Below are positions 20,551 to 27,927 of a stretch of 64,000 nucleotides of DNA, piece by piece. A program made the position numbers and the translations under genes. This stretch comes from Pseudomonas fulva NBRC 16637 = DSM 17717 (GTDB lineage Bacteria; Pseudomonadota; Gammaproteobacteria; Pseudomonadales; Pseudomonadaceae), in the NCBI RefSeq assembly GCF_000730565.1, contig NZ_BBIQ01000002.1, forward strand, positions 124,001-188,000, given 5' to 3'. Within the stretch, counting starts at the first letter, position 1; each line of letters begins with the position of its first letter. The notes below the pieces were generated by a model, which worked only from the letters and a program-made list of their open reading frames with translations, ran no database searches and had not been told where the DNA came from.

Positions 20551-21342
20551 ATGAGCCAATTTGCGAAAAAGACTTTGCCTGCAACTGCCGTGGGCCGCGT
20601 GGCGCTGGTCACCGGTGCGGCCATGGGGATCGGCGCGGCCATCGCTGAACGCCTGGGGCATGATGGCCACACGGTGGTGGTGGCCGACATCGACCTGCAG
20701 GCTGCCGAGCTCAGGGTGGAGGGGTTGCGCGAGCAGGGCATCGATGCCTTGGCACTGGTGATCGACATCGGTGATGCAGCGTCGATCACGGCCTTGTTCG
20801 ATGAGCTGCGCGCGCGCTGCGGGCGCTGTGATGTATTGGTCAACAATGCCGGTATCGCTCGCACCCAGTCATTTCTGGACACGGACCTGGAAGGCTGGCA
20901 GCGGCTGATGAACGTCAACCTGACCGGCACACTGCTGTGCAGCCAGCACGCTGCGCAGGTGATGCGCGAACACGGGTGGGGACGCATCATCAACGTTGCC
21001 TCCATCAGCGGCATGCGGGCGAGCATGGGGCGCACCGCGTATGGCACGTCGAAGGCAGCGGTGATCGGCCTGACCCGGCAGATGGCCATCGAACTGGCCG
21101 AGCATGGCATTACGGTAAACGGCATTGCCCCGGGCCCGGTGGACACGCCCTTGACGCAGACACTGCATTCTGCGGCGACACGCGAATCCTATGCCCGTGC
21201 GGTGCCTTTGCGCCGTTATGGCACACCGGCGGAGATGGCGGGGGCGGTGGCGTTTCTTGCGTCCGATGATGCGTCCTACATCAGTGGGCATGTGATCCCG
21301 GTGGACGGGGGGTTCATGGCGTCCGGGATTCTGGAGATTTGA
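20551..21342 (+). CDS. SDR-family NAD(P)-dependent oxidoreductase (FabG-like)
   Basis: Classical short-chain dehydrogenase of 263 residues. The cofactor loop is TGAAMGIGAAIAE, followed by the NNAG motif in LVNNAGIAR. The catalytic residues are Ser in NVASISGM and Tyr-Lys in YGTSKAAV. The acidic VADID after strand 2 suggests NAD preference. It is the third gene of the TRAP operon, 12 nt after dctQM. With the ligase and thiolase, a 3-hydroxyacyl-CoA or free hydroxy-acid oxidation is plausible, but the substrate is not readable. Confidence 0.9.
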   Translation: MSQFAKKTLPATAVGRVALVTGAAMGIGAAIAERLGHDGHTVVVADIDLQAAELRVEGLREQGIDALALVIDIGDAASITALFDELRARCGRCDVLVNNAGIARTQSFLDTDLEGWQRLMNVNLTGTLLCSQHAAQVMREHGWGRIINVASISGMRASMGRTAYGTSKAAVIGLTRQMAIELAEHGITVNGIAPGPVDTPLTQTLHSAATRESYARAVPLRRYGTPAEMAGAVAFLASDDASYISGHVIPVDGGFMASGILEI

Positions 21343-21344
21343 GC

Positions 21345-21370
21345 GGGGGCTGCCGAGCAGCCCCAGGATT
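21345..21370. terminator. Hairpin between convergent SDR and LysR genes
   Basis: GGGGCTGC (21346-21353) and GCAGCCCC (21357-21364) form a perfect 8-bp stem with a 3-nt loop directly after the SDR stop codon. The T-tract is weak, so it is a possible shared terminator. Confidence 0.55.
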
Positions 21371-21411
21371 TCGGCCTCACATGACAATTCGCCGGCTTCC
21401 AGATCAGTTCC

Positions 21412-22335
21412 TCACTGCTCTGCGCCGCGTTGCGCCTCATCCTCTCGAGTCGCCTGTTCCCCGGCTTGCAGGGCCGTCTCGACGAAGGTGGCAATGCAGG
21501 GGTTGTGGTTGTCGGCCTTCCACACGGCCACCACTTCGATGACCGGTGCTTCGCGCAGGGGCCTGAAGCTGGTGCTGGCCAGGCGCATGTTGCGCATCGA
21601 CCGGGGGACCATAGCCACCCCCAGGCCTTCGCCCACCAGGTTGACGATGGTCTGCTGCATGTTGATCTCAAGGCCGATGTTCGGGGTGACCCCATGCTGG
21701 AGGCAGTAGTTGCAGATCATGTCATGCAGGGCAGGAGCAATACGCCGTGGCACGATGATGAAGGTTTCACCGGCAAGCTCACGTGGCTCCACAACGGTTT
21801 GCTCGGCCAGGCGGTGGCCGGGCGGCAGTACCAGGGTCATTTCCTCGCGGTATAACGTGACGGTTTCCAGGCCCGTGCAGTCCTGAGGCCGGTACATGAT
21901 CGCTACATCCTTGTTGCCGCTGGTGATGTCCTGGGCCAGGTCCAATGGCAGCGTCTCGGTCAATTTCAAGTTCACCTGGGGAAACAGCGCGGCATAACGG
22001 CGGGTGATCGCCGGTGTGATGCTGTAGGCGGTGGACATCATGAACCCCACGGAAAGCGCCCCCGCCGCACCGCGCGCGGCGGCCAGGGCATTGCGCTTGG
22101 CTTGCTCGAAGGCGGCGAACACCGTGCCGGTGTCGAGGTAGAAACGCTGGCCGGCCTCCGTCAGCTCGACCCTGCGCCGTGAACGGTCGAACAGCTTGAC
22201 CCCCAGCTCTTCTTCCAACAGCGCGATCTGCCGCGACAACGGTGGCTGTGAAATATGCAAGCGCTCGGCCGCGCGGCCGAAGTGAAGGGTTTCGGCCAGC
22301 GTGCGGAAATACTGCAGATGCCTCAGCTCGATCAT
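21412..22335 (-). CDS. LysR-type transcriptional regulator (BenM/CatR-like)
   Basis: A 307-residue LTTR. It has an N-terminal winged helix-turn-helix (MIELRHLQYFRTLAETLHFGRAAERLHISQPPLSRQI order) and a periplasmic-binding-protein-like effector domain with DVAIMYRP and VPRRIAPALHDM. The start motif ELRHLQYF is common in regulators of aromatic and organic acid catabolism. It is divergent from the sigma-54 activator at 22495, with 159 nt between them. The usual LTTR habit would be to control that neighbour and itself. Confidence 0.92.
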   Translation of the reverse strand: MIELRHLQYFRTLAETLHFGRAAERLHISQPPLSRQIALLEEELGVKLFDRSRRRVELTEAGQRFYLDTGTVFAAFEQAKRNALAAARGAAGALSVGFMMSTAYSITPAITRRYAALFPQVNLKLTETLPLDLAQDITSGNKDVAIMYRPQDCTGLETVTLYREEMTLVLPPGHRLAEQTVVEPRELAGETFIIVPRRIAPALHDMICNYCLQHGVTPNIGLEINMQQTIVNLVGEGLGVAMVPRSMRNMRLASTSFRPLREAPVIEVVAVWKADNHNPCIATFVETALQAGEQATREDEAQRGAEQ

Positions 22336-22366
22336 GATGCTCTCGAAGGTATCAGTCGATGCATGA

Positions 22367-22386
22367 TTATGTATTGGAAAATATAA
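22367..22386. promoter_or_regulatory. Imperfect AT-rich dyad between LysR and sigma-54 activator genes
   Basis: TTAT at 22367 and ATAA at 22383 bound an imperfect 20-bp dyad in the 159-nt divergent intergenic region. It is a candidate LysR recognition or promoter element; no clean T-N11-A box was found. Confidence 0.3.
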
Positions 22387-22494
22387 CTGCGCCTCCCTAA
22401 TGTGAACCGTGCAACGTCATTCGGCCCAGGCGGTGTCACAAGCCCGCCCGTCGACATAGTCAAAAGCTATAGAACAAGAAAAAAGGTGACGCTA

Positions 22495-23526
22495 ATGACC
22501 GCTTGTAACCCTGCCGTGCGTGCGCCCCAACCCGTCGTGGAGGCGTGCAACATCGCTCAAGACAGTGACCCTGGAGTGCGCCAGGCCTTCAACCGGGCCT
22601 TGCGGCTGATGGAGCGTGGCATCGCCGTACTGATCCGCGGAGAGACCGGTACCGGCAAGGAAATCCTCGCCCGCGCTCTGCATGCACACAGTCAGCGCCG
22701 CGCGGCGCCATGGGTGGCGCTCAATTGCGCATCCATTCCCGAAACCCTCATCGAAAGCGAGCTGTTCGGCTACAGCCGCGGGGCGTTTTCGGGTGCTCTG
22801 CCGGGCGGCAAGAAAGGCAAGGTTCAGCAAGCCGATGGCGGCGTGCTGTTTCTCGATGAAATCGGCGACATGCCCCTGGAACAACAAACGCGCCTGCTAC
22901 GGGTGATTGCCGAACGTGAGGTGACGCCCCTGGGTGCCGAGCGCAGCATCCCGGTCAACTTCGCACTGGTCTGCGCGACGCACCAGGACCTCTCGGCGCG
23001 TGTTGCCGAGGGCAGTTTCCGCGAGGACCTGTTCTATCGCATCGCCACAGGCGTAGTGCAGTTACCGCCGCTGCGCGAGCGTCAGGACCGTGGTGAGCTG
23101 CTGTGCAACATGGTGGCCCATGAGCTTCCAGGCTGTGACCCTCGCCAGGTACTGGCGCAGGTGTGGAGTTTGCTGATGGCCCATACCTGGCCTGGGAATC
23201 TGCGCCAGATGCGGGCGGTCGTGCGCTACGCCTGCGCAGTGATGGAAGGCCCGCGTATGCTGCGCAGCGACCTGCCGCTGGACGTTCTCGAGCAGTGCCA
23301 GGCCCCGGCTGCGTTGCCTGCCAACATCACGCCCATCCGCCGGGCGGCCCCGTCAGGCGATGAGCGCAGTGACGTGTTGCACGCTTTGCAGAGCTGCCAC
23401 TGGAACATGTCGGCGGCGGCCCGCGCTCTGGGGATTTGCCGGCCCTCGTTGTACCGGGTGATGCGCCGGCTGGACATTCCCCCGCTCAAGGAGCAATTAG
23501 CGCTCGGCGCCTGCGGCACCGCCTGA
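22495..23526 (+). CDS. Sensor-less sigma-54-dependent transcriptional activator (AcoR-type C-terminal half)
   Basis: Bacterial enhancer-binding protein of 343 residues. Walker A GETGTGKE lies near residue 47, the sigma-54 contact loop reads GAFSGA instead of GAFTGA, and Walker B is GGVLFLDEIG. Later come the REDLFYRI region and the C-terminal Fis-type helix-turn-helix (NMSAAARALGICRPSLYRVMRRL). Wording around GKVQQADGGVLFLDEIGDMPLEQQTRLLRV resembles AcoR. The roughly 300-residue GAF/PAS sensor half of AcoR is absent, with only about 30 residues before the AAA+ domain. The ATG at 22495 follows AAGGTGA. It probably serves the two RpoN promoters at 17274 and 17547. Confidence 0.88.
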   Translation: MTACNPAVRAPQPVVEACNIAQDSDPGVRQAFNRALRLMERGIAVLIRGETGTGKEILARALHAHSQRRAAPWVALNCASIPETLIESELFGYSRGAFSGALPGGKKGKVQQADGGVLFLDEIGDMPLEQQTRLLRVIAEREVTPLGAERSIPVNFALVCATHQDLSARVAEGSFREDLFYRIATGVVQLPPLRERQDRGELLCNMVAHELPGCDPRQVLAQVWSLLMAHTWPGNLRQMRAVVRYACAVMEGPRMLRSDLPLDVLEQCQAPAALPANITPIRRAAPSGDERSDVLHALQSCHWNMSAAARALGICRPSLYRVMRRLDIPPLKEQLALGACGTA

Positions 23527-23556
23527 TGCCCTGACCCTCCAACACCTTTGACGACC

Positions 23557-23579
23557 GCCTGCTGCCAATGAGCAGGCGC
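23557..23579 (+). terminator. Hairpin after the sigma-54 activator gene
   Basis: CGCCTGCT (23557-23564) pairs perfectly with AGCAGGCG (23572-23579). There is no T-tract, so it may attenuate rather than stop transcription into the downstream SDR gene. Confidence 0.4.
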
Positions 23580-23613
23580 GCCTGGCTGCGGCCACTTTCG
23601 ATGGATGACGATC

Positions 23614-24396
23614 ATGAGCACTCCCGTTGTGCATGCTGCACTCAATTTCACCCTGACCGGCCGCACGGCCCTGGTAACGGGCGCTGCCCGTGGCATTGGT
23701 CATGCGATCGCCATGGCACTGGGCCAGGCCGGTGCACGAGTAGGGGTGTGCGATTTGGATGCCGAGGCGGCCGAGGCGGCTGCGGCTCGGTTGCGAGAAG
23801 TCGGGATCGAGGCTGTTGGGGTGGGAGCGGATGTTGCCGATGAGGCCCAGGTGCAGGCTATGGTGGGCCAGGTGCAAGCTATGTTGGGAGGGGTCGACAT
23901 CCTGGTGAACAACGCAGGGATCGTTTCGACCGGCCCCTTGCTGGAGGTCACCACTGCGGAATGGAACCGGGTAATGGCCATTGACCTGAACAGCGTGTTT
24001 TTCTGCGCCAAGGCCGTGCTGCCGGGCATGATGGCGCGCCAGAGTGGGCGCATCATCAATATCGCGTCGGTGGCAGGCAAGCGTGGGGGGGGCTTGCTGG
24101 GCAATAGCTGCTACGCGGCAGCCAAGGGCGCGGTGATCGCGTTGACCAAAGGGCTGGCGCGAGAAGCCGGCCCCTATGCCATCACCGTCAATGCCGTGTC
24201 GCCGGCGCTGACCGACACCGAGATGACCAGCGCGCTAGCGCCTCAGGCCAGGGCCGAAGTGCTCGCACAGATGCCGCTTGGCCGCGCCGGCACGCCGCGC
24301 GACATCGCCGCCGCCGTATGCTTCCTGGCCTCGCGGGAGGCCGGGTTCGTGACCGGCGAGATCATGGACGTCGATGGCGGGTTCATGCGCGACTGA
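23614..24396 (+). CDS. SDR-family oxidoreductase (FabG-like), second copy
   Basis: Short-chain dehydrogenase of 260 residues with TGAARGIGHAIA (cofactor loop), NNAGIVSTG, catalytic Ser in NIASVAGK and Tyr-Lys in YAAAKGAV. It ends in the usual VDGGFMRD. The ATG at 23614 was chosen because GGATGA precedes it at suitable spacing; an ATG at 23605 is in frame. It is distinct from the SDR at 20551, and lies 87 nt after the activator gene on the same strand. It may act on a different stereoisomer or step of the same pathway, which is inference. Confidence 0.88.
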   Translation: MSTPVVHAALNFTLTGRTALVTGAARGIGHAIAMALGQAGARVGVCDLDAEAAEAAAARLREVGIEAVGVGADVADEAQVQAMVGQVQAMLGGVDILVNNAGIVSTGPLLEVTTAEWNRVMAIDLNSVFFCAKAVLPGMMARQSGRIINIASVAGKRGGGLLGNSCYAAAKGAVIALTKGLAREAGPYAITVNAVSPALTDTEMTSALAPQARAEVLAQMPLGRAGTPRDIAAAVCFLASREAGFVTGEIMDVDGGFMRD

Positions 24397-24423
24397 TGCC
24401 ATCTGGCCAGGGCACAGGCTGAT

Positions 24424-25386
24424 TCAGCTCCCACCCCATATACCCTTCCCGGGCAAGCGAGCGCGATCGTGGGGCAGGCTGAAGTCCAACAGCGGCCCCT
24501 TTGGCACGATCCCGTTGGGGTTGATGGTGGTGTGGCTGAGGTAGTAGTGGTTCTGGATGTGCTGCATGTTTACCGTGTCGGCTACCCCTGGCCATTGGTA
24601 CAACTCCCGCAGCCAGTGGGTCAGGTTGGGGTAGTCGCTCAGACGGCGCAGGTTGCACTTGAAATGGCCGTGGTAAACGGCATCGAAGCGTACCGCCGTG
24701 GTGAACAGGCGTACGTCGGCCTCGGTGAGGTACTCGCCTGCCAGGTAGCGATGTCGGCTGAGCACGTCTTCGAGGTGATCCCATTCGCTGAACACCTCGT
24801 CGAAGGCCGCTTCGTAGGCCTGCTGTGTCGTCGCGAAGCCGGCGCGGTAAACGCCGTTGTTGATCGCCGGGTAAATGCGTTCGTTCAAGGCGTCGATGTC
24901 CGCTCGCAACGGCTGCGGGTAGAAGTCGAGCAGGTTGCCGGTCAGCGAATTGAAGTCATGGTTGAACATCCGCACGATCTGCGCCGACTCGTTATTGACG
25001 ATGCGGTTTTCGTGCTTGTCCCACAGCACCGGCACCGTCACGCGGCCAGTGTAATGGGGATCGTCCTGGGTGTAGCGCTGGTGCAGGTACTTGAGCCCAT
25101 CGAGGTGATCGCCGGATGAGCCGTTCTGGCGGTCGAAGGTCCAGCCGTCACCTTGCATCAGCCAGCTGACCACCGAGACGTCGATCAGCGGCTCAAGGCC
25201 TTTGAGCGCGCGCATGATCAGGGTGCGATGCGCCCAGGGGCAGGCCAGCGAAACGTACAGGTGGTAACGACCTGGCTCGGCGGCAGGCAGCGGGTTGCGC
25301 CGCTGCGAGTCTTCACGCTTGAACGCGCCGTCCTTGCCGTTTTCATACCACTGGTCATGCCAGCGACCGTCGACCAACAGGCCCAT
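24424..25386 (-). CDS. yqjG: Glutathionyl-hydroquinone reductase (Xi-class GST, YqjG-like)
   Basis: Reduces glutathionyl-hydroquinones with glutathione in the cytosol. The 320 residues carry the thioredoxin-like domain with the catalytic cysteine in SLACPWAHRTLI near residue 49. The family-specific NNESAQIVRM, the helical GST C-domain, and the C-terminal PNGIVPKGP are also present. Length is typical. It stands alone, convergent with the second SDR gene. The order downstream returns to core pseudomonad genes, so this probably marks the right edge of the accessory block. Confidence 0.93.
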   Translation of the reverse strand: MGLLVDGRWHDQWYENGKDGAFKREDSQRRNPLPAAEPGRYHLYVSLACPWAHRTLIMRALKGLEPLIDVSVVSWLMQGDGWTFDRQNGSSGDHLDGLKYLHQRYTQDDPHYTGRVTVPVLWDKHENRIVNNESAQIVRMFNHDFNSLTGNLLDFYPQPLRADIDALNERIYPAINNGVYRAGFATTQQAYEAAFDEVFSEWDHLEDVLSRHRYLAGEYLTEADVRLFTTAVRFDAVYHGHFKCNLRRLSDYPNLTHWLRELYQWPGVADTVNMQHIQNHYYLSHTTINPNGIVPKGPLLDFSLPHDRARLPGKGIWGGS

Positions 25387-25480
25387 GATGAGCTCCTTAA
25401 CAAAAGCGATTTGTCGTTGGAGCTCAGTCTAGAGAAAGACGTTCGAACCAATAGCGCAAAGAGTGGGGCGGTATGATCGG

Positions 25481-26482
25481 TTAAATCGATCGATCGCGAT
25501 CAGCCCACCACCCTTGCGCGTGGGCAAACGCCTGCTCGCGGTCTTGCCCCAACCCACGAAGCGCCAGCGCCATTGTGGCCAGCACCGCTTTTTGGGCATA
25601 GCTGTCTTCAACTTCACCACGCCAGAAGGCCAGCATGTGCTCGGGCTCAAGCGATGCCGGCTTGACGTGCCGACGCTCGCTCAGCGCGGGCCATTCTTCG
25701 CCCCAGGCCTTACCGTCAGTGGTGCCGTAGAGATGGCTGATGACATCCGGGTTGATCTCGATTTCGCCACCGTCACCTTTGATCACTACCGCGTGATCGC
25801 CCAATAACCGACTGGCCTCGCGGTGTACGGCCTGGTAACCCGGGTGGAAGATGCTCTGCAGGCCACAGCGTGCGCCGAGCGGGTTCAGCACCCGTGCGAG
25901 GGAATGGATCGGCGAGCGCAGGCCCAGGGTGTTACGCAGGTCGATCATGCGCTGAAGTTGAGGCGCCCAGTCCTGCAGTGGGAAAAAGGCCAGGTGGTGA
26001 TGGTCCAGGGCTTCACTGACAGCCTGCCAATCGCGGCACAGGGGAATGTGCAACAGCGCGAGCAGTTGCTCGCTGTACAGGCGGCCTGCGGTGTGCGCGC
26101 CGCCACCGTGCATCAGGATACGCACCCCATTGCTGGCCAGACACTTGGCTGCCAACAGGTACCACGGCAAATGGCGCTTCTTGCCGGCATAGCTCGGCCA
26201 GTCGATGTCCACTGCAATGGCAGGCGCTTGCAGGTGCGCGCGCAGCGCTTCGGTGAAGCCGGCGAGCTCTTCTGCGCTTTCTTCCTTGTGCCTTAGCAGC
26301 ATGAGGAAGGCGCCCAGCTGCGCGTCTTCGACTTTACCTTCCAGCAGCAAACCCATGGCGGCGCGGGCTTCTTCGCGTGTCAGGCCGCGCGCGCCACGCT
26401 TGCCTTTGCCAAGGATGCGTACGTACTCGGCGAAGGGGTGTTCAGCGGGGGTTTCCAGGGTCAGTGGGCGAGGGCTGGTCAT
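25481..26482 (-). CDS. ybiB: Glycosyl transferase family protein YbiB (TrpD2)
   Basis: Homologue of anthranilate phosphoribosyltransferase that lacks that activity; E. coli YbiB binds nucleic acids and is SOS-regulated. The 333 residues start with the helical N domain (FAEYVRILGKGKRGARGLTREEA). They then contain the phosphoribosyltransferase-like HGGGAHTAGRLYSEQLL, where tryptophan enzymes have a GTGGD-type loop. The ATG at 26482 overlaps the tusE stop by 4 nt, and the upstream open frame is inside tusE. Translational coupling to the tus sulfur relay hints at a link to tRNA, but that is inference. Confidence 0.85.
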   Translation of the reverse strand: MTSPRPLTLETPAEHPFAEYVRILGKGKRGARGLTREEARAAMGLLLEGKVEDAQLGAFLMLLRHKEESAEELAGFTEALRAHLQAPAIAVDIDWPSYAGKKRHLPWYLLAAKCLASNGVRILMHGGGAHTAGRLYSEQLLALLHIPLCRDWQAVSEALDHHHLAFFPLQDWAPQLQRMIDLRNTLGLRSPIHSLARVLNPLGARCGLQSIFHPGYQAVHREASRLLGDHAVVIKGDGGEIEINPDVISHLYGTTDGKAWGEEWPALSERRHVKPASLEPEHMLAFWRGEVEDSYAQKAVLATMALALRGLGQDREQAFAHAQGWWADRDRSI

Positions 26483-26814
26483 ATGCAATTGGTCGGCTTG
26501 GGCAGGCCCGCCAGCTTGGCGGCAAGTTTGGCGGGAGTGCCATTGAACAGGCGATTCAGATGGGCGCTGTTGCCCTTTTCCGGGCCCAGCTTGAGCGCTG
26601 CGTATTTGATCAGCGGGCGCGTGGCGGGCGAGAGCTGGTACTCCTGGTAGAACGTGCGCAGCAATGACAGGATTTCCCAATGGTCAGGCGTCAGGGCGAT
26701 GCCTTCGCGGGTGGCCAAGCCTTGCGCGGTGGCCGGTGACCAGTCCTCAAGGTTGACCAGAAAGCCGTCCTTGTCCAGGGCAATGGCCTTGCCTTCGATA
26801 TCGAGCGTGTTCAT
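26479..26814 (-). CDS. tusE: Sulfurtransferase TusE (DsrC family)
   Basis: Final carrier of the TusA-TusBCD-TusE relay that passes persulfide sulfur to MnmA for 2-thiolation of U34 in Lys, Glu and Gln tRNAs. The 111-residue protein has LEDWSPATAQGLATREGIALT near the start. It ends in the conserved arm LPKPTNCI, whose penultimate cysteine carries the sulfur. It overlaps tusB upstream and ybiB downstream by 4 nt each. Confidence 0.95.
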   Translation of the reverse strand: MNTLDIEGKAIALDKDGFLVNLEDWSPATAQGLATREGIALTPDHWEILSLLRTFYQEYQLSPATRPLIKYAALKLGPEKGNSAHLNRLFNGTPAKLAAKLAGLPKPTNCI

Positions 26815-27107
26815 AACCAGCTGTTGACCTTGTCATGGTGCAGGGACAGCGCAACGAAGCCTGGGTAGTCGACCGTCGTTGCCAGCGAGGAAGAAATGGC
26901 CCTGGCTTGCATGTCTTCTTCCAGGGCATAGAGGCGACCGACCAACTCGGCCTGCTCCAGCAGACGCAAAGGCTCGCTGCCCGAGAGCAGGGCGTAGACC
27001 GCATCGCCACACAGCAGTACGGCGTCTTCGCTGCCCAGCAAGCGCAGGCAGCTGTGAAGGCGTTCGTCACCAAACGGGGAGTGGGCTATTACATGCAGGG
27101 TTGTCAT
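26811..27107 (-). CDS. tusB: Sulfurtransferase complex subunit TusB (DsrH family)
   Basis: Smallest subunit of the TusBCD hexamer. The 98 residues begin MTTLHVIAHSPFGDERLHSCLRL and include the DsrH-type DAVLLCGDAVYALL. The start overlaps the tusC stop by one base, and the stop overlaps the tusE start by 4 nt, so the subunits are produced in a coupled manner. Confidence 0.9.
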   Translation of the reverse strand: MTTLHVIAHSPFGDERLHSCLRLLGSEDAVLLCGDAVYALLSGSEPLRLLEQAELVGRLYALEEDMQARAISSSLATTVDYPGFVALSLHHDKVNSWL

Positions 27108-27466
27108 CAGAGCGTCACCACTTGGTCGAACTGTGCGATCAATGCCGCAAGCTGCGCATCGTCGAGTACCTCTACCGGCAGGCCAAGGCTTGCGTGGGCC
27201 ATGCCGCGCCGTGCCAGGCTGTGGCCACAGGCGTATAGCGCGTCCACGCCGAACATGGGCAATGCCTGCAGGTTCGCCGCCAGGTTTTTTTGCTCAAGGG
27301 CGGCGGGGTGCTGGTCGCAGGCAAGCTGGAACACGCCATCGTCCAGAAACAACATGCCCAGCGGCAGATCGAAGGCGCCGCCGGCCAAGACGATATCCAG
27401 CGCTTCGCGAGCAGACAGCCCGCTCCAGGGCGCCTGGCGACTGATGATCAACATGGACTTGGCCAT
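27107..27466 (-). CDS. tusC: Sulfurtransferase complex subunit TusC (DsrF family)
   Basis: DsrE/F-fold subunit of the TusBCD complex. The 119 residues begin MAKSMLIISRQAPWSGLSAREALDIVLAGG, with FDLPLGMLFLDDGVFQL typical of TusC. It starts one base after the tusD stop and shares a base with tusB. Confidence 0.93.
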   Translation of the reverse strand: MAKSMLIISRQAPWSGLSAREALDIVLAGGAFDLPLGMLFLDDGVFQLACDQHPAALEQKNLAANLQALPMFGVDALYACGHSLARRGMAHASLGLPVEVLDDAQLAALIAQFDQVVTL

Positions 27467-27859
27467 TCAATCGCCTCCAAAGCAGATCAGCCGGTCGGCC
27501 GTTTGCGCGGCTTCATGCAGCTGACCGAGCCCGGACAGTTCATAGGGTTGCTGCAGGTTCACGGCAGGGCGCTGATAGCGGCTGGCTTCGCGTTCGTCCA
27601 ATACGCCACGGCGCAGGGCAGCGGCGATGCACACCACCGCATCCAGCTGGTTGGCCTGTAGGAACGTGCGCCATTGCTGCGCGATGTCCTGTTCGTCCTG
27701 AGGGGCTACCACATTGGATGAAGCACTGTGCACACCGTCCTGGTAGAAGAACAAGCGGGTGATGCCGTGCCCGGCAGCCAACGCTGCCTCGGCAAAGCGC
27801 AGCGCCCGGCGGGAAGCGGGCGCCTGTGCGGGGGAAAACACCGCGATAGCGAATTTCAT
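27467..27859 (-). CDS. tusD: Sulfurtransferase complex subunit TusD (DsrE family)
   Basis: Catalytic subunit that accepts the persulfide from TusA. The 130 residues begin MKFAIAVFSPAQAPASRRALRF. The active cysteine lies in LDAVVCIAAALRRGV at residue 77, matching E. coli Cys78. The C-terminus SGLGQLHEAAQTADRLICFG is also typical. It is the first gene of the tusDCBE-ybiB operon. Confidence 0.95.
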   Translation of the reverse strand: MKFAIAVFSPAQAPASRRALRFAEAALAAGHGITRLFFYQDGVHSASSNVVAPQDEQDIAQQWRTFLQANQLDAVVCIAAALRRGVLDEREASRYQRPAVNLQQPYELSGLGQLHEAAQTADRLICFGGD

Positions 27860-27895
27860 GGCGAACTCGTGCTATGGAATCGCGCCATGATAAAC

Positions 27896-27925
27896 AAAAA
27901 GGCCTGGCTGCTGCAGGCCTGTGGT
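27896..27925 (-). terminator. Intrinsic terminator of the NCS2 permease gene
   Basis: On the minus strand GGCCTG and CAGGCC (27901-27906 and 27914-27919) form a stem followed by the complement of an A-tract at 27896-27900. It sits immediately after the permease stop codon. Confidence 0.65.
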
Positions 27926-27927
27926 CG

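Noticed and set aside
22402..22494. N-terminal extension of the sigma-54 activator that might restore a sensor
   Set aside because: Upstream codons read as low-complexity and include no GAF or PAS sequence. A good ribosome site lies at 22482-22488 before the chosen ATG.
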